Assembly (NCBI GenBank): GCA_914767715.1
Contig: OU612069.1
Span: 14,565,387-14,629,386 of the forward strand
DNA: 64,000 bases
From: Membranipora membranacea
Taxonomy: Eukaryota; Bryozoa; Gymnolaemata; Cheilostomatida; Membraniporidae
Direction: 5' to 3'
Shown: piece by piece, positions 48,551 to 60,800 of the stretch
Numbering within the stretch: the first letter of the stretch is position 1
How the letters are laid out: the number at the start of each line of letters is the position of its first letter
The notes under the pieces: model-generated
Told to the model about the DNA's origin: nothing
Seen by the model: the letters and a program-made list of their open reading frames with translations, nothing else
Databases searched by the model: none
Position numbers and translations under genes: made by a program

Positions 48551-49439
48551 GGTTTAACACAATCCAATCTATCTAATGATCCTGCTGCCGACATAACCAT
48601 CACACATTTCTATGCTCTAAAATAAAGCATAAAGTAAGATACTCTACTGCTTACCTGGATATTTTAGATGGTGAAAAGAAGTGAAGTGTGAGTTATGAAG
48701 ATATCTAGAACCTCTCTGCTAATCCACTGCGACGAAATATTCAGAACAAGCTTACCTGAGATGTTTGAAATGAATGGCTCTTTCTTAGATTAAGTTATTG
48801 AATAACAAGTGACCAGATTTTGGGTGCAAGCGTTGACGCAAGCAGTAGCAAACCTGCTAGCGCTGCCTATTGTATATTTTTATTTGGTTAACTTCTGATT
48901 AATTCTCAAAACAATCAATAAACAGAAGCATAATGGAACAGCATTCAGTTTCAAAACCTAAATAAATGTAAAGCCTAAATTAATATATGAACCCTCCTTG
49001 TTAAAATAGCTGAGCACAGGTGTGACATTATTAGGAGAACGGATAATGTTTTGCACTCAAATCTCAATTTGTTTTGAGCACCAGTGGTTGTAACTGTAAA
49101 CATAACAAAAAATGACAAGTAGTATGTAGTGCCCCAGTGGCTAAACTTAGATCAGCGTGATTGAAATAAAATTCAACTGATAGCATTGATATACACGCTT
49201 CATGTCTTTAGCTACTGGTTATGAGAAAATCAGTAACTTTGCAAATAATTTAGGCTCTTATTGACAACAGTAACAATACTAGCAGGTAAATAATTTGGTG
49301 TAAATACGTTGGTCTTATCACAATAAAATTTGTACCATTTATTAGCAGTATATGTCTCCTTAATGAAGCGATTTAATAGAGTTGACAATTGTTGCATCAA
49401 GCCTGACAAACACAATCTGCCAATGCTGTGCAATGCCCT

Positions 49440-49600
49440 GTAGAGGTATAAACCTGAGGGTGCTGGGGATGGTGTAATCAGCCCTGAAAGCTTCCTTAAT
49501 AGGATTCAAACCCACAACTCCTGCAGCACCAATCGCCTGGTAATGAATATCGAGCGCTCACCAATTGCGCCATCTCACCATCACCATATAATTACACTTG
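49440..49600 (-). repeat. tRNA-derived SINE, family C
   Basis: The minus strand carries GATGGCGCAATTGGTGAGCG (A-box) and GGGTTTGAATCC (B-box), then CCCCAGCACCCTCAGG. Related to 47980-48115. Confidence 0.65.
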
Positions 49601-50470
49601 ATCTGAGATTTTAATTTGGCTGGCTGCGTAGTTAGTCATCCCTCATGTCAAAAGAGGGCACAACTCCCACATTTTCGAGAGGCACGGGCGCATAGTTCTT
49701 TACTGCAACTTGTACACGCGTTGAATAAATTGGTTCTCTTTTTAAACAAGTGAACAGAAATGACAATCGGTGCCGGGAATTTGAACCTCACAGATCACCA
49801 ATATGTTTACGTTAGTCGACTCATGACTGCTTGTGACTCTTAAATTCAGATTCATATCAAATTAATTTTGTATTCTTATTTTAAAGCGTCGGAGTTGCCA
49901 TTCCACATCTATAAAGTACGTGACCTAACGTTTATTTAGTGTTTTATTTGGCTCCAATAGTACATTCCGACCTTTAAAAAAATACATAGTTTACAAAGGT
50001 AAATATGAGAATTCACTATTTGACATAACAGACAGTATTCACACCACCAACCTCATGAACCACAATGGTAACTATATGAAACCATTGAGGCACAAATAAT
50101 AGACAATTTCTACACCAAACCACAGCTATGAATATGAAGTTTTTCTTATAAAATTCATGTAAATGTACAAAATGTAATGCACAGGTAAATGATGGCTATT
50201 TCCAAGAAGACGAAAATAATTCCTCAAAGACTTGACCATCTACACTTTTATCGGCTAGTCCCATGTACAGTTAGAGCCTGGACATACTGATGTTTAGCCT
50301 TTTACTAAAATTCAAAGGTAAGACTGTCCCTTGCTCAATGAGCGATGGGAAATGCTTATGCTTTAATCACTGCCTAGTTTAAGAAATGCAGTAACATATT
50401 GCTACATTTCCCTGATTAGACAATATCCTTGACCCTTCACTGGATTTTTTTGAGGGTTTGAGAGTTGAAC
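49601..50470. other. Intergenic, 3' side of the SLX4-type gene; nothing recognised
   Basis: AT-rich sequence without coding signal. It would contain the 3' UTR and poly-A site of the SLX4-type gene. Confidence 0.4.
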
Positions 50471-50475
50471 AGTAT

Positions 50476-51852
50476 CTACTGTTTCTTGGGTTGTGACGCA
50501 GCTTTACTCTTCTGAGCAGGTTTCTTACGTCTTCTGGACTGATCCTGTTTATTCTGCACTGGTATACACTACAATATAAACACAAGTTGTCTTCATTAGA
50601 GGGTCTGATTCAGGAAGGAACTTTGAGTTAGTATGCAAAAATATGCGTTCAACTTTATTTTACATCTTATTCTCTATTTACAAAGTTTTCCCCTATGACC
50701 ATAAAACTCTCCAACAGAATATAGGCATATAATAATGGTTCATGATGATTCTGTATTATTGGTGCAAAATTTAAGCCCTCCCACATGCATATGCAGTAAG
50801 ACACAGCATTCAATATGGGTGGTCTTAACGGCTATATGGAGCTAACCAATCAAAACAACAGAGCACTAAGGCTTTCTGCAGCATTTTTGTGGTAGCCTAG
50901 CACACAAGGTGACAATGCTTGCCACCATGGAGTTTTGTTCACTTAACCATAGTTAGGCTCCATACAAAACATCGATACTTGTGCATCTACTAACCTGTTT
51001 AAAGCAGAAAGTTTCCAGCTGTTTTGTAGAACATTTTATTTTAGCTGATTTGATCAGATCGATTAATTCAGACCTCTGTATCATCTGTAAATAAGTCCAA
51101 TTATAGTCACAGTTCAAGCGTATATAGGAGACCTCTGCCATATCAGGTAACAGGGCCATATGCTCTGATCTCTTGATAAAACTGAGAGGATAATGGGGAA
51201 AGGAGAAGCTACCATGCTGGAACTGATGGTTCATATTTGAAACTTTTACAATCAAAGAAATATATATGAAAAGGTTATTCACGCAATCTTGAATGACAGT
51301 TATACACTAGCGCTGGACTATGTAAGCTTCAATAAACAATATACATGTATACTGTGTGATAATGGTGGAATAAAAAGTGGTACACGACTATGACCATGAT
51401 TATCATGTTTGCTTTTTGATGCAATCAACGAAATGGTTAGGCGGGCTCCTGGTGCCGCAAGAGTCATGCTAGTCCAAGTCCAATTGAGGGCATTTTTGAT
51501 TGTTTGTTCCTGCCCCCAGCACTATCAGGTGATCAAATCCCTTTCAATGTCAGGCTAATGGTTCCAAAGAAGGATCACAAAAGTTGAGCGAAATTTAACC
51601 AGATGGTTTAAATTTTGCTTTTTTTTAGTTGCCTCCCCTGACTAAAAGGCTGTAGAAACTTTTAATAAAAGCGAGTCAACATCAATATTCTTTGGCGAGC
51701 CAAACTAGTGTTTAAAACAAGAAGATATAACTACCTGATAAGTGAGCATTCTGTTATAGAGCTCCTTGTGACCTTGAACTAGCTGTCTCAACATCAACTC
51801 AAGGTCATCAGGAGTTATCAGTACACTGGTATCAGTGTCCGATTCCGAAGAA
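50476..51852 (-). other. SLX4: C-terminal SLX1-binding exons of the SLX4-type gene
   Basis: Three exons give ELYNRMLTYQ, then MIQRSELIDLIKSAKI, KQLETFCFKQ, then CIPVQNKQDQSRRRKKPAQK and a TAG stop at 50476. The pattern (L...yq...L..l....I..s...L..fl...CI.f, basic tail) is the conserved CCD that recruits SLX1. No lesions were seen here. Confidence 0.85.
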
Positions 51853-54800
51853 CTAAAATTTAGAAAATGTAGAATCAAAGATATGCTAACATGCTAGGAT
51901 TCGGGGTCTCTCACTATGTGAATGGGAAGGTGGATTTATAGGGTTAGGGGTTGGATTCTGTTTTATCAGTAAGCAAATTTCAGATAAAAATTCCTGTAGA
52001 TTACCATCTACGTCTTCAATAGATAGAAATTGTGTGATTTGAAACACTACAAGATACAACACCAACCTGATAATATTTAGTTTCCAGGCAAAAATAATGA
52101 AATATAGAGGCTGTTTTTTCTATAATTAAGGGAAAACCAGTCCACGGGATTCTGATGCCAAAAAAACCAACAAAGTAAAATGTGTCACCTTCACACCTCT
52201 TGACAAGACAACCCTAAGATCTAACCAGCTTTGAATTATCAATACCATGCCATATGTATGGAGATGGAGTAAAATCCGAATTGACTGCAGTTCAGGTGAC
52301 TGCGATAGTGTAAGAGCTGCTATGGTTTGAGGGGAATATAGGCCAATTGGATCGAACAGTCTATTCCATATTAAGATGATTAATAATAGTTACATTCATA
52401 TGTGATTGGGCGATATTTTTGTTAACATTTCATATAAATTATTTTCTACAAAAAAGTTGACAATGGACCTATTCCTTAAACTTTTAAATAAAACCAAAAC
52501 ATGATCTTTTTCGCAACAACTGTAGCACACTAACGTAAACAGGGCTTCGGAAAATAACCAATGCTAGTCATTCCACTCCGAATACCCATATATAACAGAC
52601 ACAGATACAACATTTATCTTACCTTGTGTCCTCTTCATCAGGTCCTTGAGTTTGTAGCTCTTCTATATTAGCAGTTGAGATGACATCACTTCCTGTTGAC
52701 ACAATGTCATCTTCATCGCTACTGCTTAGAAGCTCATTGACTTCATCCAGTAATCTGTCTATCTCTGTGTCGGCGTGACCTTCTGACCTGAAGACAGCGT
52801 GACCTTCTGACCCTCCGGCAGCTTTAGGTTGATCTGGTACAGCAGTACTCTGATAAAGGGAAATATACAGGTAAAGGTATCTTTAGAAACCAAAGGCGTT
52901 ACAGCGTTGAAGGAGTGAAAAAAAGTGATTTGATACATGATCACTTATGCTTGCTACGATTATTTTTGCAGGAATGCCCTTTGATCTGCGGGCTGAAGTG
53001 AAGAGGTGCATACATAAAAATAATGCCTCAATCTTGAATCAGTTCTCCCATCAAATGGATCCAATGGATATAAACTGATCGCTCCATGGTCTTTTCAAGT
53101 GACATGTCCTGTAGTTTTAAGAATTATCACAGTACAAGTATCGTCATTTGATACTGGAAGGAAAAGGAAATGTGTATTGAAATTAAAATGTTGAGCAGTC
53201 TCTGATTTTTACAGGAACTCATTGCGAAGTTAGCAGTAATTCAAAGTTGGCAGCTTACTGTGATTGTGTGAGACATGGGTGTTACTCGAGCCACCCGCCT
53301 TGTCTCAGATTGAGCTGATGTAGAACTACTGCCCATCTGTGTGCCATGAGGCACAGATTCCACATTCCGTCCTACTTTGCTTGCCCTTTTCTCAGCTGCT
53401 GTTTCAGCACCTCTTTTGGCTGAGGAGGCAGACTTGGAAGCTTTCTTATTTTTCTCAGACAGACTGGATTTTGATTGAGTGGTAGAGCGACTAGTTGAAG
53501 GTGCAGGTGGACTTGAAGGGCGACTTGTCGTCGGTGCAGGTTTACTGGGTGTTGGTAGGACAGTCCACTCCGCGGAGGTGTCGGTCTCATATACATGTGT
53601 CTCCTTATAGACCTGTGTGAGAGCTGCCACCATTCTCTTCCTGGACATTTTATCTCTCAATCCAAAACCTCTCAACTTTTTCTGTAATTGTCAATTTTGG
53701 ATGGATAAGGCAATCTTACGGTACATCATAAATAATCATTTCACTACACATTTTCTAGACTTGGTTTTGACCCCTCCGACATAACTACAGGTAGACGAAA
53801 AACTCTTGCCCTAATAACAGCTATGTGTGGCGCCAAATACTAGGCAATGGGTTGTCTTTTATCTGATTGTTGGATTTGCCCTTCCCCCTAGCGGAACTTT
53901 AAAAATTAAAGATTATTTCTTTTATTGGCATTTTATTGTATTGGCGGTTAGCTCATTTGCTGGTAAAGTGGGTTAAACAAGATAAAACAACTCACCTTTA
54001 ATAACTCATCACCCATACCCTCATAGTGAGGCATGGGAGTGAATGGACTGGGTATGAAAGCCTTGTGTGTGCCTCTCATTTGAACACCACTGCACTTAGC
54101 AGGTGTCGACTGTACTATTGCCTCAGCACCATCTGGATGAGCTGACAGAATGGGGGTGAACACGTCCCGGTCATCATATAAGCCGTCCCATTGCTCAGCT
54201 TTGGTATCATGGTGTCCTGTACAAGGAAGAAAAATTTATTTTGATAGATTAATATCGTAGGTATTTCTTTGCAAGCGTATCTTTGTTATTGCATTCCCTA
54301 ACAACACTCAATAAATAGGAACTAACAGTGCCGAAAACATCAAAATAGAAATTCATCAAATTCAAATGATTCCTTTCCGTGAATTACTAAAATAGTCAGG
54401 CAGACAGACAGTTAATCATTTTGATTTGCTTTTGCCTTTACCTTTTTTTATGCTACACTTTTTGCGAAAAAATATCAACAACCTGTAAGAAATACATCCG
54501 TCTCACCTTCCTGCACCTCTTCAGTAGAGGACTGCACAGGTGGTAACAAATCTACAGTCGGCTCCTGAGCGGGCTTCACTGCATTTATCATACCAAGAAG
54601 TCCATGTGAACACATGAACTAAGAATGGACAACATCACATTACCCACTGACAAGATGATATAGTTTTGTTTTTCTCGGAGGTTATCGCTAAATCATTGTC
54701 GAGAACTCTTGGAGTGTATTATTTCGGATTCCCTTGTCCGGCTAGGGTGAATGGCCCACAACAGCCAAGTGTAGGCATTTAATCTCTGGTGAGAATAGCA

Positions 54801-57800
54801 ACCCAGCGGCTCACTTACCATGACCCTGACATTGAAGGATGCTGTCAAAGTGTGCAATGCTTGATGTCAAACACTATTTACCACAATATGGCAGCGTGTT
54901 GATATGTTGTAACAGTTGAGAATTAGATACATATATTAAAACTCATCAGCCGCACTGATTATCGTAATCATTAGCTAGAGAATTGAAATTACACCACCGG
55001 AATGTTTGAATTTTGAGTCCTAGCCGCTTTACCTAGCCTAGCAAAGTCTAGCATTTCTCTTCTTCAATTGGCTACAAGTTCAGAATCTACTATAGCTGAC
55101 CCTTGTAAAACTTTTTTCAAGCAGCTTGCCTGAGTATTAGAAGGTTGTTACTGGGACGTCAATCAATGAATAACCAAAAAGCTGCCAGATTTATAGCTTT
55201 ATTCAGATCCTGACACAAAGTTCTATACTGATGGCATATCTGCAAAAATAGCCACACTATGTATTTTACAACTGATCTATCAATTCATATCAATGGTGAA
55301 ACTCACCAGGTTTAACAGTAGTTTGTCCCGCTGATATATCACCATCGTTACCCTCATGGTTAAGAGTGCTCAAGCTCAAATTATCTCCTCCTGTATCTAC
55401 CTCTGCAGGAAATATTTTAACATGGCTGTCACAATAAAGGTACATTAACACAGCAGATTTTTCTGACAGGTTTTTTTTCAGATCATACATCATTATAATT
55501 TCATAAATATTATTATATATGCTATCATAGAGAGCAACGAAAAAGCGGAGTGTTGAAACATTGTCAGAAAGGGCTGCTCTTTGGTTGTCCGCAATGATAG
55601 CTTAGATAGAAAAAATCATACCTAGTAATCTGGCCAAATATCTGTCAGAAAAGCCGGTAGTCTAAATGCACCTTAAACCATCGCTGCCACACAGGCAAAT
55701 GTGTGCTTATTGAATTATAATATTATGACGCTGTAAATTCAGCATTGTCCCCTAATGAGCAAGCAATTTTCACAAACTGATAGTCAAAATCAGGATATGA
55801 AATTAATTATCCTCGTAATCATCTAAGTAGTGATCGGCTTACTAGTGAACACTTTTGACGTCATCACCAGTGCGTTAATTTCATACCCTGATTCTGAAAA
55901 TAAGTTTGTGCAAATTATTTGCCTGTTAAGGGATAATTCTGAGATTAAAGCCTCAATTAGTTATCTTGGAGCTCTACTGAACCAATGAGCACAAATTTAG
56001 TAGTTTAAGCATCATCTCAAAAACTGCCGATTAACTTTAGTTGTATTGATTTTTTAGAATAATTCCATTCAACCTCTCAATTTACCAGCTGCACTCACCA
56101 TCTGGAGATGTTGGACGCTTGTTCTCAGCCACAAGGTTAATGACATCAGAACCCCTCTCCTGGTCTAAATTTAATCCAAGAGGATCTGCTCCTATTGATT
56201 AGTTAGGAAGGTCACCACTACCAGGCTGTGCTTTTCCTTTCTTCCCAGGAGTTGTAGCAGAGGGTGACTTGACAAAAGCTGCAGGTGGCCTCTTTGGACT
56301 ACCAGCAGGCCGACGTGTCGCGTTTATATCATAGACTGTCAATTCAAAAGTATCATCAATTGAGAAGGAAGATGTCCATGGTTTCTGAGAGACAAGCTGT
56401 TCTGCTTGCGTTTCAGTTTCATTGCTTGGTTTTTCTGGGTTATCAGTTGTTTTATTAGTATCTACATCAAGGCTTAGTACATCACTGATAGTTATAGAAT
56501 CAGACTCCTGGTCCACTATGTCCCTGTCAAGATTTCCTTCTTTGACTGCAAGATCTGAAGAGATCGGTGCATCATCTCCTCCAGTAGCACAATGATCATC
56601 TACTGTGTGACCATCTTAAGTGGAGTAAAATCTAGATCATCATGGGGTTGACCTGCAACATCAGGCTCTTTATCCGCAGCTGATGGCGATGGTGCCTCAG
56701 GCTTCTTGCCTGTTTTACTGGGTCCTCTATCTCTGTAAGATGATGGTATCTTTTGAGGCACACCGATAACTGATTGGTCCTTGTGTGATTGGCAATCAGT
56801 GGTCGGTTGTTTGCTAGTCTCAATTCCATACAGTTGTTGATTATGAGGAGAACACATACTCCCGCAGAGGTCTGGGACAGCTGCTGGTGTGACCATATTG
56901 ATCATCTTCTCCATATTCTGTAGCTGATTACTAGCGGAGGCCATGCTGAGTGAGGCATTCATACCAAACACAGGCGCTGAAATGTCTAAAGCGAAATGGT
57001 TTGAAGTAGTCACATTAGCCTGAGACTCGATATTTCTACACATCATACCAACTGCATCCGAGGAGCGCATGGTGGGCGGCATGAAACTGAACAGTGAGTT
57101 AGGATGTGTGGGATGACTGGGCATATGCTGCAATGTAGGCTGGGTATCTCGTGCGACCTTGGGGCTAGGTGATGATGACAGGGTTGTACCCCTGTCTACT
57201 GATTGGCCTGCTGGCGAAAGCGCAGATTTCCGGGGCCGCCCTCTACCTCGTCCAGTGCCTCGACCACGAGGTCTACCCCTCCTAGTTACGGAACCATAGC
57301 TGTGTCCGGTTAGGCTGTTATTGGTAATCTTGTGGATATTATAGTCAATTTCCTTTCCTTGTGCATTGACAGGAAGTTTATTCCCTTTCAGCCAAGTTGT
57401 ATTGCTACAAGGGTCAGATTGTACAGCAGCGCCTACTGTTGCTTCCTCTGCTGAAGTGATGCAATTGGCTGCACAAGAAATCGGGTCAAGAGTTAGTTCA
57501 ACTTTCACTTCTTTTAGTGTCACATTCGCATTGTCTGCTGTTGCTGTTGGGCGGAGTTTCCTGGTTCTACCTCGGCGGCGGTCCTCTTTGGGAGAAGGCG
57601 AGCTATCTGGTTTTATAGATGAGACATTGTCGGCGCCGATGATTCTTGTGATATTCTGCAGTTCAGCAGCTGTTTGATGGAATATTTTTATTTCTGTTTG
57701 GTCCCGAGGCTTTTTGCGTGGTCTTCCTCTCTTTCTCCTCATCAGTGATGAGTTCGAATGGAGTGTCAGCTTCGTAAGCAAACTTGGTCTATCTGTGACG

Positions 57801-60800
57801 GAGCTACTACTGCTCTCATGAGAGTTATGCCTTGTTTCTCTGCCCTGGAGAATCTTTGCCCTGGCATTTCCTTTTGACATTCTGGTCTGAAAAGGAGTTG
57901 AGGTCATCTGTAAAATAATCCAAAAAGGTTGAGGATAAATTCAGAAAATATTTTCGATCTCCAACTGCCTGCCTCAATCAAATTATCTGGGAGTAAAACA
58001 AGAATTGCGAATGAGCTCCAAACATTCGGGTCGGATGAATACGCTATCCATTACACAAGCCTGATACAATCACATGAAGCAGTCATTTCTCAGGCAGACC
58101 ACATTGGAATGGTATTCTGATCGATAACGGAGACCATGACTCACTATAAACTTATTCCTGTCGAGTTTCTCTGTGATGACTTTGGCATTGAGACTAGGAT
58201 TTGGGTTATGTTGAGTTGAAGTATCATTTCTGTCTCTCGAATATGGAGGAGACCTTAAATTCCTGACATTTGTCGTGTCTCTCTCACCTGAATCGCCAGA
58301 GGCATTTTGGATGAACCTAAAGCGTATAGATACACATGGGTATTCAACTCTTTACTATCCCATCTGTGTGAAAACCAGTCATTGACATGACATTTTTATA
58401 TACATGGTAGTCTGTAGAATTTAATATACAATCCATCCTCACCCTCCCCTCAGAGCCAAACCTCCAAAACTCTAGTGAACAATAAGCGCTTACCTATGGA
58501 TAGAGCTAGCTATAGTCTGTAACACTTGAGTTGGTTTACTGTTTAGTACTGAGCCATCTCCATTGTATAGATACTTGAGCCAGGCTGAGACATGACCATA
58601 CGCCAGTTCTGACATGTCAATCATATCCTCACTTAATAATCGCTACCAAAAAAAAACATCAACAATAAGTTTGGGAATTTGTGGAACATCAGATAAACAC
58701 CCTCTCTCATGTACCATGATAATGAAGTGAGATATAAAACATTGTCGACATGATTGTTTAATTAGCCTGAGATGAACACACACAGTGCACACACAAACCT
58801 GATGTAGTTGTGGATGTCTTGAAGCTAGCACTACTTTATGTACAGGTATATCACACATGTTAGTCTTGATAACAGCGTCTGAGAGATCACGGTTTGTAAG
58901 TAACCGACACATGTAATCACGTAATCTCTGTAACCAAGCGATTAACAGTACACCAGGCGTGACAAAATACAAGGATAATTTATGAGCTTATAAGATTTGG
59001 ATGAACATAAGAAATATTCAATATGCTGGAAAGATTTTTTGTGGCGTATAACTTTCAGGATACTTTATACAAGTGTTAGGCTATCCAACATTCACAAGGA
59101 ACTTAACCAGCTCGCATGCTGAGAAATTTTGGCGTGGTACAAAACGCTGTAGAATTATCTCCTTTATGTCAAAGAGGGGGCAACTCCAAAGGCATAAGTC
59201 CGTATTAATGAATGACCACCCCTCTAATGTGACAAATAGACACAAAGAACATGCATCATCAGGTTTAAAACACAATATTGCAAGCAACAGAAAAATTTGA
59301 TACAGCCACCAAATAGGCTACATAGAACCTAGAGGAGCGAAGAATTAGTAGGAGGAAATGATCATCATTTTGTACAGGCCTGAAAAGTCAAATGCATGGC
59401 TGGCTTAAACTCAAACCTTTACCAGCTAAATTTGTGCTAGCCAACAATAAGTCTCCCAAACTAGCTAACAATAAGTCTCTCAAACTAACTACCAATCAGT
59501 CTCCCAAACTAGCCCAACAAATGATCGGGCTGATGAGGATTATCAAGGCAGGTCATTTAGTATGAAACCACTATGAGTTTTTCTTACCAGAGCTTTCTCT
59601 CTTTCAGTACAATCTATGCTTGATGTGTCATCTAATGGTCTAATAGTGCTCTGGTCAGCCTCAATATTTCTTTGTGCAACAGTAGGGGACGCTCATGCAC
59701 ACCCCGTCTTGATAGCTACTGGAGACATCTGAGTACTGGTCACAGGTGACGCTCCAGTCATGATTCTTCTGAATGATCGGGTGTCTCAGGTACCACAACT
59801 TCAGGATCATCACCTGACTGATGCCCCAAGTCTATAAATACAAGCCAAGACATAAATGAAAACAAACTAGATTAATAAATATTAGCTAGAGTTTGGTCTT
59901 GCTAGTTTGGATGTGGCTCAATGTTAGCTAGCACCTCTCTCCAATAGCTAAGGTGGAGTCTATATCAAGGAATGAGGTTGAGTTAATCAGCCACAAAGTT
60001 AACCAATTCCAACCTGTGTGAATTGACAAACTTCTCCTACTGCTTACAAACATGAAGCAGTGAACACGTAAGGCCCCTCTTTGTATGATGTCACAGAATG
60101 AGAATGAGAGAAGTGTTTGCTTTCATCAATAAAGTTCGGATTTGTCGCCACAGGCAACACACAACATCTGACACTTTTCTGTGCCCTGTTTTAAATATGA
60201 GTAATCTCCTCCTGGAGAGCACAAAGTGATCATGGTTTATCATCTAGCCTCTTCTAAAATTTGCAAAAATAACATCCATTGCTCTCACAATTCGCAATAA
60301 TTTCACTAACCGTTCATGTTTTTACCGAGGTTTTTTAGCTCTGTGGAGGATTGAGACGTCCCTTTTGGCCTTCCTGGTTTCCTTTTATAAATCTGAGTAC
60401 CCGATATGTTGACTGCATTTATAGCCTGAGTACAATTTCAACACCCTCAATTCAATTTAACTATTCAACAGATCATATTGCAATTGGTAAACCGTTATGA
60501 TAATTTCAGATTCATAACAAACCTTTTTGGAGAGTGATTTTCCCGCTGACAACCTCCGAGTTGTTACCGTATGGTGATCTTTAGCTGATACTGGAGGGCG
60601 TCCTCTAGTGGTGGGCCGCTGAGTTGTTTCCTCTTGAGTTGAGGGGGAGTAAAGTCTTGATCTCCATCTCTTCACCTGATGATGAGATATTTTAGACAGC
60701 GATAAGAAAAACCTGTGCAGTTTTATGGCTCGGAGGACTAGTCTTGGCAATTTTTTTAGTCACATCATAGAAATTTTTGTTGTTCGAAATCCTCACTCTT

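Larger units (their letters stand above)
36031..49100 (-). repeat. Diverged tandem array of exon-bearing modules (~1.4-3.8 kb spacing)
   Basis: Several blocks recur in the same order and orientation. Block 1 is a short minus-strand exon-like unit with splice sites (37525-37588, 39908-40007, 43685-43794, 45113-45176, 46864-46967, 48655-48726). Block 2 contains GCATTCAATTTATGAAAC, AAGCTAATC, TATTTAGC and AGGTTCTGA (near 36070, 37210, 39130, 40190, 42410, 43990, 47210, 48950). Block 3 is a poly-G tract followed by CAAGAGTC and GCTCAGACGAGTAACAT (37690, 39570, 43330, 46320). Copies are old and interrupted by a LINE, SINEs and a MITE. I recognise no protein family. Confidence 0.7.

Noticed and set aside
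53372-53596. 74-residue minus-strand ORF
   Set aside because: Shadow frame of the SLX4-type SAP exon.
56170-56210. A 30-bp intron (GTAGTG...CAATAG) removing the in-frame TAA in the SLX4-type exon
   Set aside because: It preserves phase but is far shorter than credible metazoan introns; kept only as an alternative.
57366-57677. 103-residue plus-strand ORF
   Set aside because: Antisense shadow of the large AT-hook exon.
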